Positions 8,068 through 16,000 of a DNA stretch of 64,000 bases are shown in pieces. Position 1 is the first letter of the stretch. Each line of letters begins with the position of its first letter. The notes below the pieces were generated by a model. The model did not search any database, was not told where the DNA came from, and was given only the letters and a program-made list of their open reading frames with translations. Source of the stretch: Tumebacillus_A lipolyticus. Lineage in GTDB: Bacteria; Bacillota; Bacilli; Tumebacillales; Tumebacillaceae. A program made the translations under genes and the position numbers. The stretch spans positions 558,001 through 622,000 of the forward strand of contig NZ_JBHUIO010000005.1 of the NCBI RefSeq assembly GCF_042682745.1, in the 5' to 3' direction.

Positions 8068-9576
8068 ATGGTTGCAAAAGAAAGCAAGATGGGCTTTGTC
8101 GTCGCGGGGCTCTTGCTCGGCATCCTGATGGCGGCGATGGACAACACGATCGTCGCGACTGCGATGGGCACGATCGTCGCCGACCTCGGCGGGCTGGAGC
8201 AGTTCGTCTGGGTGACCTCCGCCTATCTGGTCGCTTCGATGGCGGGGATGCCGATCTTCGGCAAGCTCTCCGACATGTATGGACGCAAGCGGTTTTTCCT
8301 CTTCGGCCTGATCGTCTTTTTGATCGGTTCGATCCTCTGCGGCATCGCGCAGACGATGACGCAGCTGGCGATCTTCCGCGCGATCCAAGGGATCGGCGGC
8401 GGCGCACTGATGCCGATCGCCTTCACCATCGTCTTCGATCTGTTTCCGCCGGAGAAACGCGGCAAGATGACCGGCCTGTTCGGAGCGGTCTTCGGCACGT
8501 CGAGCATCTTCGGACCGCTGCTCGGCGCATGGATCACCGAGGGCATCTCTTGGCACTGGGTGTTCTATGTCAACGTGCCGATCGGCATCATCTCGCTCCT
8601 GATCATCTCGATCTACTATAAAGAGTCGGTCGAGCACTCCAAGCAGAAGATCGACTATCTGGGTGCCATCACCCTGGTCGGAGCGGTGATCTGCCTGATG
8701 TTCGGGCTGGAGCTTGGCGGCAACCAATACGCTTGGAATTCTGCCCCGATCCTGTCGCTGTTCACCGCCTTTGCGGTGCTGTTGCTCGCCTTCCTCTTGA
8801 TCGAGCGCAAGGCGGAAGAGCCGGTGATCAATTTCGGCATGTTCAAGAAGCGCCTGTTCTTTACCTCGAATATGGTCGGCGTGCTCTACGGTGCAGCCTT
8901 CATCGTGGCGACGATCTACATCCCGATCTTCGTGCAAGGCGTGATGGGCGGGACGGCGACCAACTCCGGCCTGATCCTGCTGCCGATGACGATCGGCTCT
9001 GTCATCGCCGCGTCTGCAGGCGGGATGATCACCGGGAGGATGTCCTACAAAAACGTGATGATCCTCTCCGGCATCCTCTTTGTGCTCGGCTCCTACCTGC
9101 TCTCGACGCTGTCGCCCGACACGTCCAATCTGATGCTCTCCCTGTTCATGGTGATCACCGGGCTCGGGGTGGGAGTCTCCTTCTCCGTGCTTCCGGCAGC
9201 TGCCGTCCACGGGATGGACATGCGCCAGCGCGGGCAGGCGACCTCGACCAACTCGTTCCTGCGCACGCTCGGCATGACGCTTGGCATCTCGATCTTCGGC
9301 ATCATCCAGCGCAACGCGCTGACGACCAAGATGGAAGAGTCGCTCTCCGGCACAGGACAAGCGCCGGGCGGTGCCTTTCCGACCGACTCCCGCGCCATCC
9401 TTTCGCCAGAGGCGCGCGAGATGATGCCACCACAGGTCTTGGAGAAGATCACCGAGGCGCTCTCCTCCTCGATCGCCACCACCTTTTTCTGGACCGTCTT
9501 GGCAGCTGTGCTCGCCTTCGCCTTTGTGCTGGCGATGAGCAACGAGCGTTTGTCCGAACTGAAACGAGCGCAATGA
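8068..9576 (+). CDS. MFS drug exporter, DHA2 (EmrB/QacA) family
   Basis: Proton-coupled multidrug exporter with an expected 14 TM segments; 502 residues from the ATG at 8068 (GGAAGGA upstream). An upstream in-frame ORF from 7756 has no TM-like character and is rejected. DHA2 motifs: LMAAMDNTIVATAMGTIVAD near residues 17-36, GKLSDMYGRKRFF (motif A), and GIGGGALMPIAFTIV (motif C-like). An extracytoplasmic loop rich in Gly/Pro/Ser lies near residues 425-460. No regulator is adjacent; the Bce module begins 110 bases downstream behind a terminator. Confidence 0.92.
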   Translation: MVAKESKMGFVVAGLLLGILMAAMDNTIVATAMGTIVADLGGLEQFVWVTSAYLVASMAGMPIFGKLSDMYGRKRFFLFGLIVFLIGSILCGIAQTMTQLAIFRAIQGIGGGALMPIAFTIVFDLFPPEKRGKMTGLFGAVFGTSSIFGPLLGAWITEGISWHWVFYVNVPIGIISLLIISIYYKESVEHSKQKIDYLGAITLVGAVICLMFGLELGGNQYAWNSAPILSLFTAFAVLLLAFLLIERKAEEPVINFGMFKKRLFFTSNMVGVLYGAAFIVATIYIPIFVQGVMGGTATNSGLILLPMTIGSVIAASAGGMITGRMSYKNVMILSGILFVLGSYLLSTLSPDTSNLMLSLFMVITGLGVGVSFSVLPAAAVHGMDMRQRGQATSTNSFLRTLGMTLGISIFGIIQRNALTTKMEESLSGTGQAPGGAFPTDSRAILSPEAREMMPPQVLEKITEALSSSIATTFFWTVLAAVLAFAFVLAMSNERLSELKRAQ

Positions 9577-9580
9577 CCTG

Positions 9581-9607
9581 CGACCGGCGATCTGCCGGTC
9601 TTTTTTG
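9581..9607 (+). terminator. Rho-independent terminator after the MFS gene
   Basis: Stem GACCGGC / GCCGGTC followed by TTTTTT, immediately after the MFS stop. Confidence 0.9.
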
Positions 9608-9687
9608 ATCCGCGCAGCCGTCTGGATCATTTGCGCATGGCCTGCTCGTCGTGTAGTTTTACATAGAGAAGATAGGAGGGACCCGTT

Positions 9688-10383
9688 TTGTTTAAGATCA
9701 TGATCGTCGAAGATGACCAGAAGATCGCGCATCTGCTCTGCTCGCATCTCGAACGATATGGCTATCAAGCCTTTCCGATCACCGACTTCAACCGCATCAT
9801 GGAGCAGTTTGGCGACGTGCAGCCCGACTTGGTGCTGCTCGATGTCAACCTGCCGAAGTTTGACGGCTACTATTGGTGCCGTCAGATCCGCCTGCAATCG
9901 AGCTGCCCGATCCTGTTCATCTCCGCCCGCGAAGGCAAGATGGATCAGGTGATGGCGCTGGAAAACGGAGCGGACGACTACATCACCAAACCGTTTCACT
10001 ATGAGGTGGTGCTCGCGAAGATCAGCAGCCAGCTGCGCCGCGCCTACGGTTCCTACGCAGCGCCGCAAAAAGAGCGCACCATCGAAGCGGCCGGACTGCT
10101 GCTCTATCCGGAGCGGCTGAAGCTGTCCTATCGCGAGCAGACGGTCGAACTCGGCGCCAAAGAGTCCGCCTTGCTGCAATCGATGATGGAGCGGCTCGAT
10201 CGGGTCGTCTCCCGCGAGCTGTTGCTCAACCAGCTCTGGGACGATCAGGTGTTTGTGGACGACAACACGCTCAACGTATATATCACGCGCGTTCGCAAAA
10301 AATTAAAAGACCTCGGGATCGAAAATGCGATCGAGACGGTGCGCGGCAGCGGCTACCTCCTGCGGGTCACCTGGGAGGCATGA
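9688..10383 (+). CDS. bceR: BceR-type response regulator (OmpR family)
   Basis: Transcriptional activator of an antimicrobial-peptide detoxification module. 231 residues: receiver domain with acidic pocket EDD near residue 8, phosphoacceptor in VLLDVNLP near residue 52 and Lys in ITKPF near residue 102, then an OmpR/PhoB winged helix ending TVRGSGYLL. TTG start supported by AGGAGG about eight bases upstream. The stop overlaps the kinase start as ATGA. Followed by bceS, bceA and bceB, the classic order. Confidence 0.92.
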   Translation: MFKIMIVEDDQKIAHLLCSHLERYGYQAFPITDFNRIMEQFGDVQPDLVLLDVNLPKFDGYYWCRQIRLQSSCPILFISAREGKMDQVMALENGADDYITKPFHYEVVLAKISSQLRRAYGSYAAPQKERTIEAAGLLLYPERLKLSYREQTVELGAKESALLQSMMERLDRVVSRELLLNQLWDDQVFVDDNTLNVYITRVRKKLKDLGIENAIETVRGSGYLLRVTWEA

Positions 10384-11381
10384 CGTTGAAGCTCTTCCTG
10401 CGCGACCACGCGTACCTGCTCCCGATGTTTGCGATCCAAATCGGCGTCTCCATCCTCGTCTACTGGCTGGCGGGCAATCAAAACATCTGGATCGCCCTCT
10501 ACATCGTGCTGCTCAGCGCCTGCCTGCTCCTGCTCTTTCTCACCTACCGCTACTGGCGGCTGTCGCGCTTTTATCGCCGCGTATCCACGCCGATGACCAA
10601 GCTGGACGACGCGATGCAAAGCCTCGGCGACGCGCCGCTCGCCACAGCGCTCGACGAGTTGCTGCGCTCCCAGTACGGCCAGTGTCAAGGACAGATACAC
10701 GCTTATGAACGGCGCATTCGCGACCATGCGAACTTTATCAACCAGTGGGTGCACGGGATGAAAACACCGCTGTCTGTCATTCACCTGACGATCCAAGAGG
10801 AGGACGATCCGATCTTCCACAGCATCCGCGAAGAGACAGACCGGCTCCGGCGCGGCTTGGAGACCGTCCTCTACACCTCTCGCCTCGGCTCCTTTGAGCA
10901 CGATTTTCACGTCGAGCCGGTCGATCTCACCAGCGTCGTCCGCGCGGTGATCCGCGAAAACAAAGCGTACATGATTCGCAACCGCGTCTTTCCAGAGGTG
11001 CAGGTCGATCCGTCCTATCGCATCTACTCGGATGAAAAATGGCTGGGCTTTCTGCTCGGGCAGATCGTCACCAACGCCATTCGCTATTCGGACAAGCCGG
11101 ACAGCAAAATCTCGATCACCGGCCGCATCCGCGGCAAAGACATCCTCTTGGAAGTGAAAGATAGCGGAGTCGGCATTCCCTCGCAGGACCTGAAGCGCGT
11201 GTTCGCCCCCTACTTCACCGGGGAGAACGGGCGCGTGTTTTCCGAGTCGACCGGGATGGGGCTGTATCTGGTGCGGCAGATCTGCGATCGGCTCGGACAC
11301 CGAGTCGAGCTCGAATCGCAGGTCGGGGTCGGCACGACCGTCCGCCTCTATTTTTCCCAACCTTACACCGATGTAAGGTAG
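10380..11381 (+). CDS. bceS: BceS-type intramembrane-sensing histidine kinase
   Basis: 333-residue kinase with two close TM helices (about residues 11-30 and 35-55) and almost no extracellular loop, as in intramembrane-sensing kinases that receive their signal from the BceAB transporter. The phosphoacceptor region contains FINQWVHGMKTPLSV (His near residue 124). The HATPase part shows VTNAIRYSDKP, EVKDSGVGIP and ESTGMGLYLV. The start is ATG at 10380 (ATGA overlap); a TTG two codons later has better spacing from GGAGG and is possible. Confidence 0.92.
   Translation: MTLKLFLRDHAYLLPMFAIQIGVSILVYWLAGNQNIWIALYIVLLSACLLLLFLTYRYWRLSRFYRRVSTPMTKLDDAMQSLGDAPLATALDELLRSQYGQCQGQIHAYERRIRDHANFINQWVHGMKTPLSVIHLTIQEEDDPIFHSIREETDRLRRGLETVLYTSRLGSFEHDFHVEPVDLTSVVRAVIRENKAYMIRNRVFPEVQVDPSYRIYSDEKWLGFLLGQIVTNAIRYSDKPDSKISITGRIRGKDILLEVKDSGVGIPSQDLKRVFAPYFTGENGRVFSESTGMGLYLVRQICDRLGHRVELESQVGVGTTVRLYFSQPYTDVR
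11361..11378 (+). promoter_or_regulatory. Candidate BceR operator
   Basis: Perfect inverted repeat CCTTACA-N4-TGTAAGG at the 3' end of bceS, about 80 bases before bceA. It contains TTACA-N4-TGTAA, matching the published BceR-type consensus TNACA-N4-TGTAA. A separate BceR-driven promoter for bceAB is therefore likely, as in Bacillus. Confidence 0.75.
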
Positions 11382-11456
11382 ATGCAAGGTTGATCCATAG
11401 TTCGCGGAGGCCATCCTCCTGTAAAGTAAGGGCATCACCTAAAAGGAGACGTGAAC

Positions 11457-12227
11457 ATGGAAATGCTAACCGTTCAAAACCTAAGCAAAGTATACGGAGG
11501 CAAAGTGACCTACCGCGCCTTGTCCGATATTAATTTCACCGTTCAACAAGGAGAGTTTATCGGCATCATGGGGCCGTCTGGGAGCGGCAAGACCACCTTG
11601 CTCAACCTGCTCTCCACCATCGACAACCCGACTTCTGGCGAAGTGCTGATCAACGGCAAGAACCCGTACCGATTGCGCAAAAACCAGCTGGCCGTCTTTC
11701 GCCGCCAACAGCTCGGGTTCGTCTTTCAAGATTTCAACCTGCTCGACACGCTGACCCTCGCCGAAAACATCGTGCTTCCCTTGACACTGGACGGCAAGAG
11801 CGTTCGCGAGATGCAGGAAAAGCTCGACGCGATCGCCAAACAGCTCGGCATCCACGAGATTTTGAACAAGCGCACCTACGAAGTATCGGGCGGTCAACGC
11901 CAGCGCGCTGCGATCGCCCGCGCGCTCATCCACCAGCCGTCCTTGCTGCTGGCCGATGAGCCGACCGGCGCGCTCGATTCCAAATCTTCCAAAGGCGTGA
12001 TGGAAGCGCTGGAGACGATGAACCGCACCGGAGGCACGACCACCCTGCTCGTCACCCACGACCCGCAAGCGGCCAGCTACTGCCACCGCGTGCTGTTCCT
12101 GAAAGACGGTCAGGTGATCAACGAAATCTACCGCGGCGACAACCGCCAGACCTTCTTCCAAGAGATTTTAAACATGCTTTCGTTTTTAGGAGGGAACGCA
12201 CATGAATTTTCTGCAGTTCGCCTCTAA
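11457..12227 (+). CDS. bceA: BceA-type ABC transporter ATPase
   Basis: ATPase of a MacB-like/BceAB peptide-antibiotic transporter that both senses and relieves bacitracin-type lipid II-cycle inhibitors. 256 residues from the ATG at 11457 (GGAG eight bases upstream; the earlier GTG is too close). Walker A GPSGSGKTTLLN near residues 39-50, Q-loop VFQDFNLL, signature VSGGQRQRAAIARAL near residues 143-157, Walker B LLLADEPTGALDS. The stop overlaps the permease start by 26 bases. Confidence 0.94.
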   Translation: MEMLTVQNLSKVYGGKVTYRALSDINFTVQQGEFIGIMGPSGSGKTTLLNLLSTIDNPTSGEVLINGKNPYRLRKNQLAVFRRQQLGFVFQDFNLLDTLTLAENIVLPLTLDGKSVREMQEKLDAIAKQLGIHEILNKRTYEVSGGQRQRAAIARALIHQPSLLLADEPTGALDSKSSKGVMEALETMNRTGGTTTLLVTHDPQAASYCHRVLFLKDGQVINEIYRGDNRQTFFQEILNMLSFLGGNAHEFSAVRL

Positions 12228-14124
12228 CAACGTCAAGCGCAACGCCCGCTCCTATTCCGCCTATCTGCTGAGCAGCGCGTTTGCCGTCATGATCTTTTTC
12301 ATCTATGCGATGTTCTACTTCCATCCTGGGATCGAAGATTCCAACTTGGGGAGGATGGCGAAGATGGGGATGAAAGGTGCCGAATATGTGATCTTCGTCG
12401 TCTCGTTCCTGTTCATTCTCTACTCGATCTCCTCCTTCTTAAAAGCGCGGAAAAAAGAGTTTGGGATTCTGACCATCCTCGGCGCTGAAGGTCGTCAGAT
12501 CAACAAGTTGCTCCTGCTGGAAAACATGCTGATCGGGATCGTTGCGATCGTGCTCGGCATAGGCTTTGGCCTGATCCTGTCCAAGCTGTTCCTGATGTTC
12601 GGCGCGAAGGTGATCGACATCGACGAACTGCCCTTTTACCTGCCGTGGAATGCGATCATCCTGACCGCTTCCGTCTTCTTCGCCCTGTTTCTGGTCATCT
12701 CCGTACTGTCTGTCGGAATGGTTCGCAAGTCGAAAGTGCTCGACCTGTTGCAAGGCACCAACAAGCCGAAGCCGGAGCCGAAATCGTCTGTGCTGCTCTC
12801 GCTCGTCTGTGTCGCCCTTCTAGGAAGTGCGATCTATATCGCGCAGACGAATCTCAAGTCCGAAACCCTGCTCGCGATTCTCGTCCTCGGCCTGATCGGT
12901 CTGTACCTGTTCTACACGCAGCTGAGCGTGATGATCATCCGCCTGCTCAAGAAAAACCGCTCCTTCTTCTGGCGCGGCACCAACCTGATCTGGCTGTCCG
13001 AGATGACGTACAAGATGAAAGACAACGCCCGCATGTTCTTCCTCGTCACCGTCGTCACCACGATGGCTTGCTCCTCGATCGGGATCGTGCTGACACTAAA
13101 AAATCAAAATGATGAGATGTACAAAAACGATCCGTTCGCGATGAACTATAGCTCGTTTGGAAAAGAGGTCGCAGAAAAAGACCTGCAAATGATCGAATCA
13201 ACGCTGCACCAAGAAGGCATCTCGTTTGAACGGATTGACACAGAAGTATTCGGCAGCTCGCTCAAAGATGTTCCAGATGGGTTCGCAGCATTCATCTCTC
13301 TGACCGACTACAACAAGCTTGCCAAAGCATTAAATGTTGAGCAGTTGCCTGCCATTCAGCCGGGTCATGGCGTTCTACTGAAGGGCGGAACGAACAGCAA
13401 GCGCACGCTGCCCGACCAAGTGCAGACAGAACAAGGCAACAAGTCGTTTACAATCGAAAAAGAAGAAGTGAGAAACTTGCGCGGCATGGCGCAGACGCTG
13501 GTCATCGCTGACGAAGAGTTCAAAGCGCTCGTCCAAGCGGCCGGTCCCGAATCGAAAGGACTGCAGACAGAGATCATCTACCATGTGCCCGCATGGAATG
13601 GCCAAGACGTGCCCGACTCCAAGTCGAAAGAAGTGATCGTCAGCAAAGCGGTGTTCAATCAAATGATGTCCGCTCTCGACAATGGAGAAACAAACGGATA
13701 CCTCAGCGCACGTGCTGCCGATTATATGGGGCTGAAAGAAGCGACCAACCTGATCTCCTTCATCGGTGTGTTCATCGCCGCGATCTTCTCGATCTCGACG
13801 GCGAGCTTCCTGCACTTCCGCTTGTTCACCGATCTTCAGCAGGATCGCGTCAGCTATCTTGCACTCTCCAAGATCGGGGTGAGCATCAAAGAGATGCGCA
13901 AGGCGTCCACCATCCAGATCGCAGCACTGTTCTTCATCCCGCTCGTCATCTCGGCGATCTTGACCTTTGTCGGCCTGCTCTCGGTGCTCTCCGACATGCT
14001 CTCCTGGAAGGCGATCCTCACCCCATCGCTGTACGGGATCGGCGCTTTCACCATCGCCCAGCTCGTCTACTTCTTCTTCGTTCGTTCGCGCTACCTGTCG
14101 CAACTGAAACGAGTGATGGTGTAA
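12202..14124 (+). CDS. bceB: BceB-type ABC transporter permease
   Basis: 640-residue FtsX-like permease expected to have ten TM helices, with a large extracellular domain between TM7 and TM8 (about residues 300-515), the hallmark of BceB proteins and the ligand-sensing part. N-terminus NFLQFASNNVKRNARSYSAY is typical. TTAGGAGG precedes the ATG. The extracellular segment is visibly AT-richer than the membrane parts. With bceA, bceR and bceS it forms a complete four-gene module. Confidence 0.93.
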   Translation: MNFLQFASNNVKRNARSYSAYLLSSAFAVMIFFIYAMFYFHPGIEDSNLGRMAKMGMKGAEYVIFVVSFLFILYSISSFLKARKKEFGILTILGAEGRQINKLLLLENMLIGIVAIVLGIGFGLILSKLFLMFGAKVIDIDELPFYLPWNAIILTASVFFALFLVISVLSVGMVRKSKVLDLLQGTNKPKPEPKSSVLLSLVCVALLGSAIYIAQTNLKSETLLAILVLGLIGLYLFYTQLSVMIIRLLKKNRSFFWRGTNLIWLSEMTYKMKDNARMFFLVTVVTTMACSSIGIVLTLKNQNDEMYKNDPFAMNYSSFGKEVAEKDLQMIESTLHQEGISFERIDTEVFGSSLKDVPDGFAAFISLTDYNKLAKALNVEQLPAIQPGHGVLLKGGTNSKRTLPDQVQTEQGNKSFTIEKEEVRNLRGMAQTLVIADEEFKALVQAAGPESKGLQTEIIYHVPAWNGQDVPDSKSKEVIVSKAVFNQMMSALDNGETNGYLSARAADYMGLKEATNLISFIGVFIAAIFSISTASFLHFRLFTDLQQDRVSYLALSKIGVSIKEMRKASTIQIAALFFIPLVISAILTFVGLLSVLSDMLSWKAILTPSLYGIGAFTIAQLVYFFFVRSRYLSQLKRVMV

Positions 14125-14419
14125 AGAGCTTCGCAATACCAGTAGAAAACACATGCAAAAANNNNNNNNNNNNNNNNNNNNNNNNNNNNNNNNNNNNNNN
14201 NNNNNNNNNNNNNNNNGCAATACATCTGATCGATCTGATGCCTCTCGTATAGCATGAAGTGGAATCGGAGGAATCCGATTTTGAAGTTGCGATTTACAGT
14301 TGTTAATTTCCATTAGCGACAATCGAGCATTTTATATATACAGTAACAAATTCAGCATCTATAATTAGTATTAGTGATGTCTTGAGTGCGATCACTCTCG
14401 AAATGGGGGATTTTTCGGA
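14125..14419. other. Intergenic region with gap and AT-rich leader
   Basis: Besides the N run it holds a short inverted repeat AATCGGA-N4-TCCGATT (14263-14280) and an AT-rich stretch before the regulator gene with TATAAT at 14360-14365 but no good -35 box. No gene is seen. Confidence 0.5.
14162..14216. other. Assembly gap (55 Ns)
   Basis: A run of N between bceB and the RRNPP-type regulator. The true sequence and length are unknown; it may hide the bceB terminator. Confidence 0.99.
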
Positions 14420-15598
14420 ATGAGTCAGGACTCCACCTCAATCCTTGAGCATACAATTCCAATAGGGCGTCGAATCGCTGAAATCATGAAAGAAAAAGGG
14501 CGAGCCTTTTCGCAACAGGCTGTCGCAAGCAGGATGGGCATCAGCCGCGAGACATTGCGCTCCATGCTGACTGGCGACCGCGTGATCTTAGATTTCGAAC
14601 TGAGGCAGATCGCTGCTCTGCTGAAAATGACTGTGGAACGGATCAAGCAGGATGATACGAGGCAAGAGGAGCGACGCTTGCACTCACTGTTGCAAGAAGC
14701 GGTAGATCACCGATCCGCCCTCGAAATTGCTGAAAGACTTGCAAAGCTTGCGGTTGGCATTACAGAAAGATGCATTTCACTTAACAATCTGGGAAGCGCT
14801 TACTTTATTGGACTCAAATACGATGAGGCACATGATGCGTGGTTACAAGCCTATCAGTACGCAAACGAGATTAAAGAGCGGTACAACGACTCTGAGTATT
14901 TGTTTGACGTTGCAAAGAATATAATGATTTCATTCTCCGTTCGAAAAGAGTATGCACACCTCTCCAGCATTCTTTCAGAACTCGAACCTTTATTCGAATC
15001 AAAACCTGAACGATCAGGTGCCCTGTGCTACTCCTATGCAATGATCGAATATCAAAAAGGAAACAAGGAGTCGGCCAAGCAAAAATTATACCAGTCATTA
15101 GAGTATTATCGAATGACTGGTGATGAGAAAAACATTGGGCAGGCAGAACAAAACATCGGCTACATTGAATATGCCACTGCCAACTATGAAAAAGCAAAAA
15201 TATTCTTCGAAAAAGCATTACAGAAGTTAGTGCAGTACCGTTATTGGTATCTTGTCACTGTAAAAGATTACATCAAAACTTTGATAATGCTTGGGGAGCA
15301 TGAACGTGCAACAGAACTGATCATGCAATCGATGAAAGAAGTCCAATCATTAGGCCACTTGGATTTGGAAGGAAGGATGTTGCTTTTACTCTCTAGAGTT
15401 AGCAACATACCTGAACATGCAAGCGATGTGGTTAAGGAAGGTAAATATGGACTCCAAGTTCAGCTTCTAGGTTGTAAGTTCTTAATAAAATTCTATAAAG
15501 AGAACTATGACTCTTTGATGTTCATGAAGTATTATGAAATTGCCGAGAAACTAAGCGGCAAAGAAATTTCAGATATTTTAGACGAGGAGGATTTGTAA
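14420..15598 (+). CDS. HTH-TPR transcriptional regulator, RRNPP type (peptide-pheromone receptor)
   Basis: 392-residue cytoplasmic regulator. Residues about 12-75 form an Xre-like helix-turn-helix (SQQAVASRMGISRETLRSML). The remainder is a series of helical TPR-like repeats (for example SLNNLGSAYFIGLKYDEAHD, GQAEQNIGYIEYATANYEKA). This HTH plus TPR layout is that of RRNPP receptors (Rap, NprR, PlcR, Rgg, AimR-like). The stop overlaps the ATG of a 47-residue secreted peptide gene as TAATG, the arrangement of receptor/pro-peptide pairs. The gene is AT-richer than the flanking Bce and SMR regions, suggesting acquisition. Function as a quorum-sensing receptor is inferred; target genes are unknown. 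Confidence 0.8.
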   Translation: MSQDSTSILEHTIPIGRRIAEIMKEKGRAFSQQAVASRMGISRETLRSMLTGDRVILDFELRQIAALLKMTVERIKQDDTRQEERRLHSLLQEAVDHRSALEIAERLAKLAVGITERCISLNNLGSAYFIGLKYDEAHDAWLQAYQYANEIKERYNDSEYLFDVAKNIMISFSVRKEYAHLSSILSELEPLFESKPERSGALCYSYAMIEYQKGNKESAKQKLYQSLEYYRMTGDEKNIGQAEQNIGYIEYATANYEKAKIFFEKALQKLVQYRYWYLVTVKDYIKTLIMLGEHERATELIMQSMKEVQSLGHLDLEGRMLLLLSRVSNIPEHASDVVKEGKYGLQVQLLGCKFLIKFYKENYDSLMFMKYYEIAEKLSGKEISDILDEEDL

Positions 15599-15741
15599 TG
15601 AAACGACGTTTGCTACTAGGCATTGTCATCGTTGTAACATGTGCTGTTTTAGGTTACACCACGGGTGATCGCGAGGAAAACGCGACTTTCGTACCACCGT
15701 TTCCAGTGGGAAAAAATATTATAGACCCGACCAAATTCTAG
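15598..15741 (+). CDS. Phr-like secreted pro-peptide (candidate pheromone precursor)
   Basis: 47-residue ORF starting within the stop codon of the TPR regulator (TAATG), with GAGGAGG 12 bases upstream. N-terminus MKRRLLLGIVIVVTCAVLGY is a basic plus hydrophobic Sec signal. The rest is a short polar pro-region containing FVPPFPVG and ending IIDPTKF. Size, export signal and one-base overlap with an RRNPP receptor are those of Phr/PapR/NprX-type precursors, whose mature signal is usually the last 5-10 residues. The mature sequence here cannot be fixed from DNA. A terminator follows about 100 bases downstream. Confidence 0.78.
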   Translation: MKRRLLLGIVIVVTCAVLGYTTGDREENATFVPPFPVGKNIIDPTKF

Positions 15742-15837
15742 ACTTTTGCCGCAAGATTGCTGAACACCCCTTTGTTACTCCCGATGAAATCGGGTCAATG
15801 TATTGAAGCGGTAAAATCGTCTATAATTCGTTTTTCA

Positions 15838-15864
15838 CCTCTCGTCAATCACGAGAGGTTTTTG
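15838..15864 (+). terminator. Rho-independent terminator after the receptor/peptide pair
   Basis: Stem CCTCTCGT / ACGAGAGG with a TTTTT tail, about 100 bases after the pro-peptide stop. Confidence 0.88.
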
Positions 15865-16000
15865 CTTTCTTAGAACCAAAATTATCAGATAATATTTGGC
15901 ACAACTTCTTTCCGCAAACCAAACATTAATATTCTATATATTTCTATTATTGGTTTTATTAAAATAAAAACATCAAAGTTGATTAAGAGGAGGTTTTGAA

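Noticed and set aside
8062..10179. 705-codon minus-strand ORF under the MFS exporter and bceR
   Set aside because: Arg/His/Asp-rich shadow composition typical of the reverse strand of a GC-rich gene; the plus-strand genes are clear.
15880..15930. TTGGCAC...CTTTCC resembling a sigma-54 promoter before the second TPR regulator
   Set aside because: The -12 element lacks TTGC and spacing is off; only the -24 half fits.
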